Assembly: GCF_003846175.1 (NCBI RefSeq)
Contig: NZ_ML123047.1
Coordinates: forward strand, 354,887 to 418,886
From: Streptomyces sp. ADI95-17
Lineage (GTDB): Bacteria; Actinomycetota; Actinomycetes; Streptomycetales; Streptomycetaceae
Length of the DNA: 64,000 nt
Direction of reading: 5' to 3'
Each line of letters opens with the position of its first letter. Position 1 is the stretch's first letter. Of the stretch, positions 32,789-40,394 are shown piece by piece. The position numbers were made by a program, and so were the translations under genes. Below the pieces are notes generated by a model. It ran no database searches and had not been told where the DNA came from. It saw nothing but the letters and a program-made list of their open reading frames with translations.

Positions 32789-34780
32789 ATGCTGGGTCAC
32801 GTGCCCCCACTTCCCCAGCAGCCCCAACGTTCCCCGTTCAGCGGACACATGGTCGTCTGCGGCGACGACGCGCTGGCCCGCCGGCTCGCCGTCGAGCTGC
32901 GTTACGTGTACGGGGAGCGGGTCACCCTCGTCCTGCCGCCCGGCCGCGACGCCCGCGCCCCCGAACTCCCGCTGACGGGACGGGGTCTGGCGTCCGCGCT
33001 GTTCGGCCGGATGTCGTCGGCGATGACCCGCAACGGCGGCAGCGGCGGCGGGGCCGACTCGCTGGGGGACGACACCAACGCCGGGGTCGACCCGGTCCGC
33101 GTCCTGGCGGCGGCGGAGCCGTCCGACGAGGCGTTCGAGGAGGCGGGCGTCGCCTCGGCCGCCGCCCTGGCCCTGGTGTACGACGACGACGAGCGCAACA
33201 TCCGCGCCGCGCTGACCGCCCGCCGCCTCAACCCCCGCCTCCGGCTGGTCATCCGGCTCTACAACCGCAAGCTGGGCCAGCACCTGGAGACACTCCTCGA
33301 CCAGGCCGCCGCCGTCGCCGCGCCCGGCCTGGACCGGGCCGCCCTGGACGCCTCCACCACCGTCCTCTCCGACGCCGACACCGCCGCCCCCGCCCTCGCG
33401 GCCACCGTCCTCACCGGCTCCAGCAAGGTCATCCAGGCGGAGGGCCTGCTGCTGCGCGCCGCCGAACGCACCCCGCCCGGGGGCGGCCAGATCGCCGACC
33501 CCGGCCTGTGCACCCTCGCGCTGCTCTCCTCCACCACCCACGACCCGGCGGGCACCGAGGGCTCCGACAGCAGCGGCGACGAGGGCCCCCGGCTGCTGCC
33601 CGACGAACGGCAGGTGGCCGCCGCGACGGGCCGGGGCACGGTGGTCCTGGAGGCGGTCAGCCAGGCCGGGCCGGCCGGACCGCCGCCCCGGATGGGCGGC
33701 CGGGGCGCACCGCTCGGCCAGGTCTTCTCGCGGCGGCTGCGCTGGTCGGCGCTGGGCGTCGGCCTGGCCGTGCTGGGCCTCGCCATCGCCTCCACGCTCA
33801 CCACCGGCGACGACCCCCTGCACGCCACCTACCTCACCCTGCTCGACCTCTTCGCGATGGGCGACCCCGCGATCGGCGAGAAGACGGCCCGCCAGATCAT
33901 CCAGATCCTCTCCGGCGTGGCCGGTCTGATGCTGCTCCCGCTCCTGGTCGCGGGCGTCCTGGAGGCCTTCGGTTCGCTCCGCACGGCCTCCTCCCTGCGC
34001 CGCCCGCCACGCGGCCTGTCCGGCCATGTGGTGCTGCTCGGCCTCGGCAAGATCGGCACCCGGGTCCTCGTCCGGCTGCGTGAACTCGGCATCCCCGTGG
34101 TGTGCGTGGAGGACGACCCGGACGCGCGCGGCATCCCGGTCGCCCGCCGGCTGCACGTACCGGTGGTCCTCGGCGACGTCACCCAGGAAGGCGTGCTGGA
34201 GGCGGCGAAGATCCAGCGCTCCCGCGCGCTGCTCGCCCTGACCAGCGCCGACACCACCAACCTGGAGGCGGCCCTCTACGCCCGCTCGGTCAAGCCGGAC
34301 CTGCGGGTGGCACTGCGGCTGTACGACGACGAGTTCGCCACCGCCGTCTACCGCACCCTGCGCACCGCCCACCCCCAGGCCGTGACCCGCTCCCGCTCCG
34401 TCTCCCATCTGGCCGCCCCGGCCTTCGCGGTGGCCATGATGGGCCGTCAGATCCTGGGCGCGATCCCGGTGGAGCGCAAGGTGATGCTGTTCGCGGCGGT
34501 GGAGGTGGCCGGCCACCGGCAGTTGGAGGGCCACACGGTGGAGCAGGCGTTCCGGGCGGGCGCCTGGCGGGTCCTGGCCCTGGACGCCACCCCGCCCGGC
34601 GACCGCCGTCCGGACCTGGCCGCCCCGTCCCCCGCCGCCCCGGACCACCCGTCCGGCCTGGTCTGGGACCTGCACCCCGGGTACGTACTGCGCCCCGAGG
34701 ACCGCGTGGTGATCGCCGCCACCCGCCGGGGCCTGGCCGAACTGCTGCGGGGACGGCGCCGGGTGTCCCCGGGGGCCTGA
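32789..34780 (+). CDS. ion-channel-like protein with two RCK/TrkA-N domains
   Basis: 663 residues. An N-terminal TrkA-N-like domain (about 18-225) is followed by a linker and two TM helices (about 316-334 and 368-392) enclosing a pore-helix-like segment LTLLDLFAMGDPA. A second Rossmann/RCK domain (about 408-560, GHVVLLGLGKIGTR) and a C-terminal TrkA-C-like region complete it. The layout is that of CASTOR/POLLUX-like or MthK-like ligand-gated channels, but TVGYG is replaced by FAMGD, so ion selectivity is unclear. It is last gene of the YqiJ-flotillin-ATPase operon, with start after GGAAAGGAAC. Confidence 0.82.
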   Translation: MLGHVPPLPQQPQRSPFSGHMVVCGDDALARRLAVELRYVYGERVTLVLPPGRDARAPELPLTGRGLASALFGRMSSAMTRNGGSGGGADSLGDDTNAGVDPVRVLAAAEPSDEAFEEAGVASAAALALVYDDDERNIRAALTARRLNPRLRLVIRLYNRKLGQHLETLLDQAAAVAAPGLDRAALDASTTVLSDADTAAPALAATVLTGSSKVIQAEGLLLRAAERTPPGGGQIADPGLCTLALLSSTTHDPAGTEGSDSSGDEGPRLLPDERQVAAATGRGTVVLEAVSQAGPAGPPPRMGGRGAPLGQVFSRRLRWSALGVGLAVLGLAIASTLTTGDDPLHATYLTLLDLFAMGDPAIGEKTARQIIQILSGVAGLMLLPLLVAGVLEAFGSLRTASSLRRPPRGLSGHVVLLGLGKIGTRVLVRLRELGIPVVCVEDDPDARGIPVARRLHVPVVLGDVTQEGVLEAAKIQRSRALLALTSADTTNLEAALYARSVKPDLRVALRLYDDEFATAVYRTLRTAHPQAVTRSRSVSHLAAPAFAVAMMGRQILGAIPVERKVMLFAAVEVAGHRQLEGHTVEQAFRAGAWRVLALDATPPGDRRPDLAAPSPAAPDHPSGLVWDLHPGYVLRPEDRVVIAATRRGLAELLRGRRRVSPGA

Positions 34781-34838
34781 GAAGCCCGCGCGAGCCTGGT
34801 CGGCTCAACTGCAGCTGCCCATAACGTTGTTCACGACG

Positions 34839-35003
34839 ATGCGGACCGTCATCACCGGCCGTGTCACCACCCTGGCCCTGGCAGGCACTCTCGGAGTCGG
34901 GGCCGTGGCCTGCACAGCGGCGGCCGAAATCCCAGTGCCCCCAACCCCACCCGCCCCTACCCTGCTCCCATGGACACCGACTCCCCCGACCTCCTCAACG
35001 TGA
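34839..35003 (+). CDS. possible 54-residue lipoprotein-like ORF
   Basis: The frame begins MRTVITGRVTTLALAG and continues to a lipobox-like LGVGAVAC, then a Pro/Thr-rich tail. It stops inside the exonuclease gene, overlapping it by 34 bp in another frame. The N-region/hydrophobic core/Cys pattern is right for a lipoprotein, but the tail is very short and there is no good Shine-Dalgarno sequence. It may be a decayed fragment or chance. Confidence 0.3.
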   Translation: MRTVITGRVTTLALAGTLGVGAVACTAAAEIPVPPTPPAPTLLPWTPTPPTSST

Positions 35004-35539
35004 TCGACATCGAGGCGACCTGCTGGGACGGCCAGCCGCCCCCGGGTGCGGTCAGCGAGATCATCGAGATCGGGCTGACGGTGCTCGACCTGCGCGCGGC
35101 GGAGAGGCTCGCCCGCCACCGGATCCTGGTCCGGCCCGCCCGGTCCACGGTCAGCGCCTTCTGCACCGAGCTGACCGGTCTCACCCAGGCCGAGGTGGAC
35201 ACGGGCGTGTCCTTCGCCGAGGCCTGCCGGCTGCTGGCGTCGGAGCACCGGGCGGGCATACGTCCCTGGGCGAGCTGGGGCGACTACGACCGCAACCAGT
35301 TCACCCGCCAGTGCCGGGCGACCGGCACCCGGTACCCCTTCGGCCACCGCCACACCAACGCCAAGATCCCCTTCACCGCCGCCCACGGCCTGCGCAAGCG
35401 CCCCGGCATGGCCCAGGCCCTGGAGATCGCCGGCCTCCCCCTGGAGGGCCGCCACCACAGCGGCGCCGACGACGCGTGGAACATCGCGGCGCTGATCCTG
35501 GACGTCGCGGCCCGGGGCGCCTGGCCCGACACCCCCTGA
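34970..35539 (+). CDS. 3'-5' exonuclease, DEDDh family (ERI-1/KapD-like)
   Basis: A 189-residue RNase T-like exonuclease. Exo I DIEATCWDG gives the catalytic Asp and Glu, Exo II falls in ASWGDYDRNQF, and the last motif is RHHSGADDAWN with the histidine and final aspartate. Nearest relatives by pattern are ERI-1/KapD-like ribonucleases, so RNA trimming is more likely than DNA proofreading. Start ATG 34970 has no Shine-Dalgarno sequence, but TACCCT lies 6 nt upstream as a -10-like box, suggesting a leaderless mRNA. Confidence 0.9.
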   Translation: MDTDSPDLLNVIDIEATCWDGQPPPGAVSEIIEIGLTVLDLRAAERLARHRILVRPARSTVSAFCTELTGLTQAEVDTGVSFAEACRLLASEHRAGIRPWASWGDYDRNQFTRQCRATGTRYPFGHRHTNAKIPFTAAHGLRKRPGMAQALEIAGLPLEGRHHSGADDAWNIAALILDVAARGAWPDTP

Positions 35540-35626
35540 CGGAACAAGGGGCAAGGAGGTGAAACCTTCCGCGCCCACCGCGCCTCCCGCAGGCATGCGG
35601 ACGGCCGGGCTCGCGGGTGCGCGGCA

Positions 35627-36424
35627 TCAGCCGGCGTCGAGACCGTCGATCAGGCGGCCCAGGAACCGGGCGAAGGTGGCTTCGGCGGTGAGCGGGCGTC
35701 CGGGGGCGGCGAGGACTTCGGCGAGTTCCGGGTGGCGGCCGTCGGCGGCGACAGCGGCGAGGTAGCGGGCCTCGGCCGCGCCCCGGTCCGGAGACCGTGC
35801 GGCTGCGGCCTGCGTGATCTCGTGAGCGACGTGTCCGGCCACGAACGCGGTCAGCTGGGCGAAGACCTCCAGCTTCGCAGCACCGTCCAGCCCGGTGGGC
35901 CGCAAGGCGGCGAGCGCATGCTCCAGGAAGGCCAGCGTGTTGGGGCCCGGAACGCGACGGGTGGACAGAGCGGCGGGCAGCCAGGGGTGCCGCAGCATAT
36001 GGGCGCGCTGCAGATGGGCGATCGTCTTCAGATCCGTACGCCAGTCACCACTGGGCGGGTCCGCGGCCGTGAGTTCGCCGCTGACGTGGTCGACCATCAG
36101 CTCCAGCAGGGTCTCCTTGTCGGGGGCGTAGCTGTAGAGCGACATGACGCCGGCTCCGACCTGGGCCGCCACCCGCCGCATGGTGACCGCTTCGATGCCT
36201 TCGGCGTCCGCCATGGCGACGGCCGCCGCGACGATCCCCTCCCGGCTGAAGGAGGGCTTGCGGCCCCGGCGGGGCTCGGTGGGACGCAACCAGAGCTGTT
36301 CGGGATCGACGCCCGCGGCTCCTGGCCTTTCGTCATGGGGCACGGTCTCCCGCTCCTTCCCCGAGCTGTTGAGGCGGCCCTGCTGTTGAGGCGGCTCTGT
36401 TGTTGAGGCTCCTGCGGAGTTCAT
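35627..36424 (-). CDS. TetR/AcrR-family transcriptional regulator
   Basis: 265 residues. A Gln/Ser-rich N-terminal tail of about 60 residues precedes the helix-turn-helix (SREGIVAAAVAMADAEGIEAV, then RRVAAQVGAGVMSLYSYAPDKETLLELM). The C-terminus resembles TetR_C domains with LVDHVSG-type helices. ATG 36424 is preceded by GAGGA at 7 nt. It is divergent from a CocE-type hydrolase with a short palindrome between the two starts, so it probably represses that hydrolase and itself. Confidence 0.9.
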   Translation of the reverse strand: MNSAGASTTEPPQQQGRLNSSGKERETVPHDERPGAAGVDPEQLWLRPTEPRRGRKPSFSREGIVAAAVAMADAEGIEAVTMRRVAAQVGAGVMSLYSYAPDKETLLELMVDHVSGELTAADPPSGDWRTDLKTIAHLQRAHMLRHPWLPAALSTRRVPGPNTLAFLEHALAALRPTGLDGAAKLEVFAQLTAFVAGHVAHEITQAAAARSPDRGAAEARYLAAVAADGRHPELAEVLAAPGRPLTAEATFARFLGRLIDGLDAG

Positions 36425-36442
36425 CCAAGCATCCTCTATTCT

Positions 36443-36455
36443 CGTACACTGTACG
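36443..36455. promoter_or_regulatory. palindrome CGTACA-C-TGTACG between divergent TetR and hydrolase genes
   Basis: A perfect 6+1+6 inverted repeat flanked by TTC and GAA, centred in the 47-bp gap between the two start codons. It probably contains the TetR operator and overlaps one of the promoters. Confidence 0.7.
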
Positions 36456-36471
36456 GAATAAAGGAGGAGCG

Positions 36472-38157
36472 ATGCCACCACGCATGCCCGACACCACAGC
36501 CGGACCCGCCTGGGTGCCACCCGCCGGAAAGCCTCCGCTGTCCTCACGGATGATGAGGGCGACCTGGCGAGGACTGCCGGCGAAACGGCACGAGGTCGGG
36601 TGGGAACCGGGGCTGACGGTGCCGGCCGCCGACGGAAGCCCGCTGATCACGGACCACTACTTCCCGCGTGCGGAGGGCGACTTCCCCACCCTCCTGGTCC
36701 GCTCTCCTTATGGCCGCGGTCTGCCGTGGTCTCCCCAGTACGGCCTGCTCTTCGCCGAACAGGGCTTTCACGTGGTCCTGCAGAGCTGCCGAGGCACCGG
36801 TGGTTCGGGAGGCGCGTTCGACCTGTGGCACAACGAGGCCGCCGACGGGCAGGCCACGGTGTCATGGCTGCGCGAGCAGCCCTGGTTCAACGGAACACTG
36901 GGCACCGTCGGTCCCAGTTACCTGGGCTACACGCAGTGGGCCCTTGCCCTGGACCCGCCGCCGGAACTGAAGGCAATGGTGGTGCAGGTGGGCCTGCACG
37001 ATCCCTACGCCCTGTTCCACGCGGACGGTGCGCTGCGCCTGGAGAACGCCCTCGCCGTCGGTATGGGCATGACCTACCAGCACCAGGGCATGGGGCCGTT
37101 CCTCAAGGCGACGCTGCGCCTTCAGCGCCGCCTGCGCGACGCCACCACCGCGCGGCCCCTGCGCGGGGCGTACGTGTCCGCCCTCGGGGGCGAGGTGCCC
37201 TGGCTGGACGCCGTGATGACGCACCCCGACCCCAAGGACACGTTCTGGCGCGGCGCGTCGTCGGCGGAGGCGGCAGAGCGGCTCCGGGTGCCCACGGCTC
37301 TGATCACCGGATGGCACGACGCGCTGGTCGACCAGACCTTCGAGCAGTACGACCGGCTGCGTCGGGGCGGGTGCGAGACCGCTCTGCTCGTCGGCCCCTG
37401 GACCCACACCTCCGCCCTGCAACAGGGCTGGCCCGAGGTGTTCGCCGAGAGCCTCGCCTGGCTGCGCGCCCACCTGTGCGCCGACCCCGCCGGCCTGCGC
37501 CCGACCGCGGTGCGCGTGCACATCGGCGGCGAATCCGCCTGGCGCGACCTCGACGAATGGCCGCCGGCCGCGGCCGCCGCCCCGTGGTCTCCCGCCCCGG
37601 GCGGTCATCTCACCCAGCAGGCCCCCACGGACTCCGCACCCGTGGCGTCGTTCCGCTACGACCCGGCCGACCCCACACCGTCCCTCGGCGGCCCGCTGCT
37701 CTCCCGCACCGCCGGCGCACGCGACAACAGCACCCTGGAAGCCCGGGACGACGTCCTGACATTCACCGGCCCCCCACTGACCGAGCCGCTGGACATCCTG
37801 GGCCCGGTCTCCGCCCGGCTGAGCGTCTCCACGGACACCGGCCACGCCGATGTCTTCACCCGCCTGTGCGACGTGGACCCACAGGGCCGCTCCGTCAACG
37901 TCTGTGACGGACTGGGGCGGCTTCGGACGGCTGAAGACGTTCCCTCGCAGGTCACAGTGGCGATGAGCGCCACCGCCCATCGCTTCGCCGTCGGTCACCG
38001 CATACGCTGGCAGATCAGCGGAGGCGCCCATCCGCGCTACGCCCGGCATCCCGGCACCGGGGAGCCGTCCGTGGACGCCACCGCCTTCGCGCCGGTGCGC
38101 ATCACGCTCCACACGGACTCGGCGTTGACGCTTCCCCGCAGCTCCGGGCTCACCTGA
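36472..38157 (+). CDS. CocE/NonD-family (S15) alpha/beta hydrolase
   Basis: A 561-residue esterase/acylpeptidase-like enzyme. The catalytic serine lies in GPSYLGYTQ (Ser149), the aspartate in TGWHDALVDQ (Asp283) and the histidine in GPWTHTS (His312). The C-terminal jelly-roll domain of the X-Pro dipeptidyl-peptidase family occupies about 340-550. It probably hydrolyses ester or amide substrates under control of the divergent TetR. Start ATG 36472 follows AAGGAGG. A strong terminator follows. Confidence 0.92.
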   Translation: MPPRMPDTTAGPAWVPPAGKPPLSSRMMRATWRGLPAKRHEVGWEPGLTVPAADGSPLITDHYFPRAEGDFPTLLVRSPYGRGLPWSPQYGLLFAEQGFHVVLQSCRGTGGSGGAFDLWHNEAADGQATVSWLREQPWFNGTLGTVGPSYLGYTQWALALDPPPELKAMVVQVGLHDPYALFHADGALRLENALAVGMGMTYQHQGMGPFLKATLRLQRRLRDATTARPLRGAYVSALGGEVPWLDAVMTHPDPKDTFWRGASSAEAAERLRVPTALITGWHDALVDQTFEQYDRLRRGGCETALLVGPWTHTSALQQGWPEVFAESLAWLRAHLCADPAGLRPTAVRVHIGGESAWRDLDEWPPAAAAAPWSPAPGGHLTQQAPTDSAPVASFRYDPADPTPSLGGPLLSRTAGARDNSTLEARDDVLTFTGPPLTEPLDILGPVSARLSVSTDTGHADVFTRLCDVDPQGRSVNVCDGLGRLRTAEDVPSQVTVAMSATAHRFAVGHRIRWQISGGAHPRYARHPGTGEPSVDATAFAPVRITLHTDSALTLPRSSGLT

Positions 38158-38171
38158 TTCCGCAGGGATGA

Positions 38172-38197
38172 CGGGCCGGGCCACCAGGCCCGGCCCG
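38172..38197. terminator. intrinsic terminator between convergent hydrolase and trpS genes
   Basis: The perfect 11-bp stem CGGGCCGGGCC / GGCCCGGCCCG with loop ACCA lies 14 bp after the CocE-type stop and 36 bp before the trpS stop on the opposite strand. Confidence 0.82.
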
Positions 38198-38232
38198 CTC
38201 GCCCGGACCCCGAGGTCAAAGACCGATCCTGA

Positions 38233-39279
38233 TCACGTCCCCATCACCCCACGCACCTCGTCCAGCGTCGCCGTCGCGAACTCGTTGGCGCGCTCGTTCC
38301 CGGCGCGGAGCACCGACCGTACGTACCCCATGTCCCGCGCGTACTCCGCCCGCCGGGCCCGGATCGGCGCCATCCGGCTGTTGACGGCCTCGGTCACGGT
38401 CCGCTTGAGCACGGCCGCACCGCCCCCGCCGATCTCCTCGGCCACGGCATGCGGGTCCCGGTCCAGACAGAGCGCCGCCAGCAGCACCAGCGAGGACACC
38501 CCGGGCCGGTTCTCGGGGTCGTACGTGATGTGCCGCTCGGCATCCGTCCTCGCCCCCTTGATCAGCCGGGCGGTCTCGTCCGCGTCGGCGCCCAGCGCGA
38601 TGGAGTTCCCCCGGCTCTTGCTCATCTTGGTGCCGTCGGTGCCGAGCAGGAGCGGCGCGTCGGAGAGCAGCGCGTCCGGCTCCGGGAAGACCGCCCCGTA
38701 CCGCTCGTTGAAGCGCCGGGCGACAATCCGTGTGACTTCTAGGTGCGGCAACTGGTCCTGCCCGACCGGCACCAGGTTCCCCTTGCAGAACAGGATGTCG
38801 GCGGCCTGGTGCACGGGATACGTGAACATCAGCCCGCTGACGGCCGACTGCCGGGAGTGCGCGATCTCGTCCTTGACGGTGGGATTGCGGTTCAGCTCGG
38901 CGACGGAGACCAGGCTCAGGAACGGCAGCATCAGCTGATTGAGCGCGGGTACGGCGCTGTGGTTGAAGACCGTCGAGCGTGCCGGGTCGATCCCGACGGC
39001 CAGGTAGTCCAGCAGCATCCCCTCCATGTACTCGCCGAGCCGGTCGGCGACGTCCCGGTCGGTGAGCACCTGGTAGTCCGCGATGATCACGAACACATCC
39101 ACCCCGAGCTCCTGGAGCCGCACCCGGTTGTGGAGCGTGCCGAAGTAGTGCCCGAGGTGCAGGGGCCCGGTGGGCCGGTCCCCGGTCATCACCCGGAACT
39201 TCTCCGGGGCCTGCCTGATCCGCGCTTCCAGGTCGGCGGTGGTCGCGGTGGCTGCGGCTGTGGCAGTCGCTGTGCTCAT
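38233..39279 (-). CDS. trpS: tryptophan--tRNA ligase, attenuator-controlled copy
   Basis: A 348-residue class I aminoacyl-tRNA synthetase. The HIGH-type motif is HLGH at 41-44 (RPTGPLHLGHYFG) and the KMSKS motif is at 218-222. It charges tRNA-Trp in the cytoplasm. A 20-residue Ala/Thr-rich extension precedes the catalytic domain. The leader carries a Trp-Trp peptide and terminator, the arrangement known for the inducible, indolmycin-resistant TrpRS1 of S. coelicolor, so this is probably that second, inducible copy rather than the housekeeping one. Start ATG 39279 follows GAGGAGAG. Confidence 0.93.
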   Translation of the reverse strand: MSTATATAAATATTADLEARIRQAPEKFRVMTGDRPTGPLHLGHYFGTLHNRVRLQELGVDVFVIIADYQVLTDRDVADRLGEYMEGMLLDYLAVGIDPARSTVFNHSAVPALNQLMLPFLSLVSVAELNRNPTVKDEIAHSRQSAVSGLMFTYPVHQAADILFCKGNLVPVGQDQLPHLEVTRIVARRFNERYGAVFPEPDALLSDAPLLLGTDGTKMSKSRGNSIALGADADETARLIKGARTDAERHITYDPENRPGVSSLVLLAALCLDRDPHAVAEEIGGGGAAVLKRTVTEAVNSRMAPIRARRAEYARDMGYVRSVLRAGNERANEFATATLDEVRGVMGT

Positions 39280-39358
39280 TGGGTCTCTCTCCTCGCGATG
39301 GTGGTTGCGTGGAGGACGGCCCGCCGTGACCACCGGCATCCGTACCCGTACGAGGGCA

Positions 39359-39390
39359 ACGAAAAGGGCCGTCCATATCGAACGGCCCTG
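39359..39390 (-). terminator. attenuator terminator of trpS
   Basis: On the minus strand, AGGGCCGT and ACGGCCCT (39382-39389 and 39365-39372) enclose a 9-nt loop and are followed by TTTTCGTT. It lies between the leader peptide and trpS. An alternative pairing of its 5' arm (GGCCG) with CGGCC just upstream would disrupt it, the classical antiterminator. Confidence 0.85.
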
Positions 39391-39417
39391 ATTCCGTGCA
39401 GAGGGAGGCGGCCGCTC

Positions 39418-39459
39418 CTAGAAGGAGCGCCACCAGTTTCGGCACAGTACGGAGGTCAT
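39418..39459 (-). CDS. trpS leader peptide (MTSVLCRNWWRSF)
   Basis: A 13-residue ORF with consecutive Trp codons at 9 and 10. Downstream the RNA can form CGCUCC/GGAGCG (39424-39429 with 39413-39418), which spans the end of the peptide, or an antiterminator using CGGCC. Stalling on uncharged tRNA-Trp would favour readthrough into trpS. The ATG overlaps the TGA of the upstream ATPase gene (ATGA). TACGCT 6 nt upstream suggests that the leader transcript may start at this ATG (leaderless). Confidence 0.88.
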   Translation of the reverse strand: MTSVLCRNWWRSF

Positions 39460-39869
39460 GACCCGAGCGTAACCGAACCGAACTCCGCCCACACGACCTT
39501 TCCCGGCCCGCGCCGCGCCCCGTACCCCCACCGGTCCGCCAACGCACCCACCAGCACGAGCCCCCGCCCGCCACACGCACCGGGCTCCGGCTCGCGCGCC
39601 TCCGGCGGCGCGTCCGAGGCATCGTGCACCTCGATCCGCACCCCGTCGCCCAGCGGCCAGAACCGGGTCTCGATCTCCCGCCCCGGCGAGACCCGGGCAT
39701 GCCGCCCCGCATTGGTCAGCAACTCCGACAGCACGAGCACGGCGGACTCCTCCCACTCCGAGAGCCCCCACCCCGCGAGCGCGGAACGCAACTCCGCCCG
39801 GGCCAGCGATACGCAACGCGGGTGCCGACTCCAACGCATCACGACAGCGCGGTCCGCCGCCCCACTCAC
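39456..39869 (-). CDS. RsbW/SpoIIAB-like ATP-binding protein (HATPase_c)
   Basis: A 137-residue kinase-like ATPase domain. The N-box is LSELLTNAGRHA, the G1 region is VHDASDAPP and the G2 region is GGRGLVLVGALADRWG. Streptomyces encodes many such proteins beside WhiJ/DUF397 genes, and some act as anti-sigma factors. GTG 39869 overlaps the stop of the preceding 88-residue gene as GTGA, which favours this start over GTG 39935. Its own stop overlaps the trpS leader ATG. Confidence 0.85.
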   Translation of the reverse strand: MSGAADRAVVMRWSRHPRCVSLARAELRSALAGWGLSEWEESAVLVLSELLTNAGRHARVSPGREIETRFWPLGDGVRIEVHDASDAPPEAREPEPGACGGRGLVLVGALADRWGYGARRGPGKVVWAEFGSVTLGS

Positions 39870-40132
39870 CGGCCCACCACCCCACCGAGAACCGGGCTCG
39901 GCCCCGCCTCGATCCCCTGCTGAGCCAGCCACCACGCCCGCCGCCGCTCCCGCCGGAACCGGTTCTCGGCACGCTCCCAGCGGGCGAACTCAGCTTTCTG
40001 AAAGCTCAGTTGCGACCTCGGACGGACCGGGAAACAGGGCCGCACGAGCCCACTTCCCCGCTGTTCCCCGCGCGGACGTCGGGTTAAGAGGCACCGGAGT
40101 GATCCGAGAAATCGGACGATAAGGTTCAACAC
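39866..40132 (-). CDS. small basic hypothetical protein
   Basis: 88 residues, unrecognised. A short hydrophobic N-terminus (VLNLIVRFLGSL) leads to a strongly basic, aromatic-rich C-terminal half (FARWERAENRFRRERRRAWW). Start GTG 40132 follows GAAGGAG at 7 nt, an excellent site, and the GTGA overlap with the ATPase gene indicates coupled translation. It is divergent from the WhiJ-type regulator across 262 bp. Confidence 0.7.
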   Translation of the reverse strand: MLNLIVRFLGSLRCLLTRRPRGEQRGSGLVRPCFPVRPRSQLSFQKAEFARWERAENRFRRERRRAWWLAQQGIEAGPSPVLGGVVGR

Positions 40133-40394
40133 GTTGACGCTCCTTCGCAAGCGTTGGCCATGCCCCCGGACCGGTAGGACGGTCGCGGGGGTCCTTGCTG
40201 AGGCAGCACAAACCACCCCAACGACCCTGCTGTGATCACCGCGCCACAGAGGGTGACTGCGCGTTCAGCATGCTCTTGCCCACGCTAAAAATGCAAGGAT
40301 TGCGTACTACTACCATGCGTTCGAGGTGACTTGAGGCGTCGCGCAGTGACCATCCACACTCGCGGGTACCACCCAGGCAGCGAAGGGACGCAGC

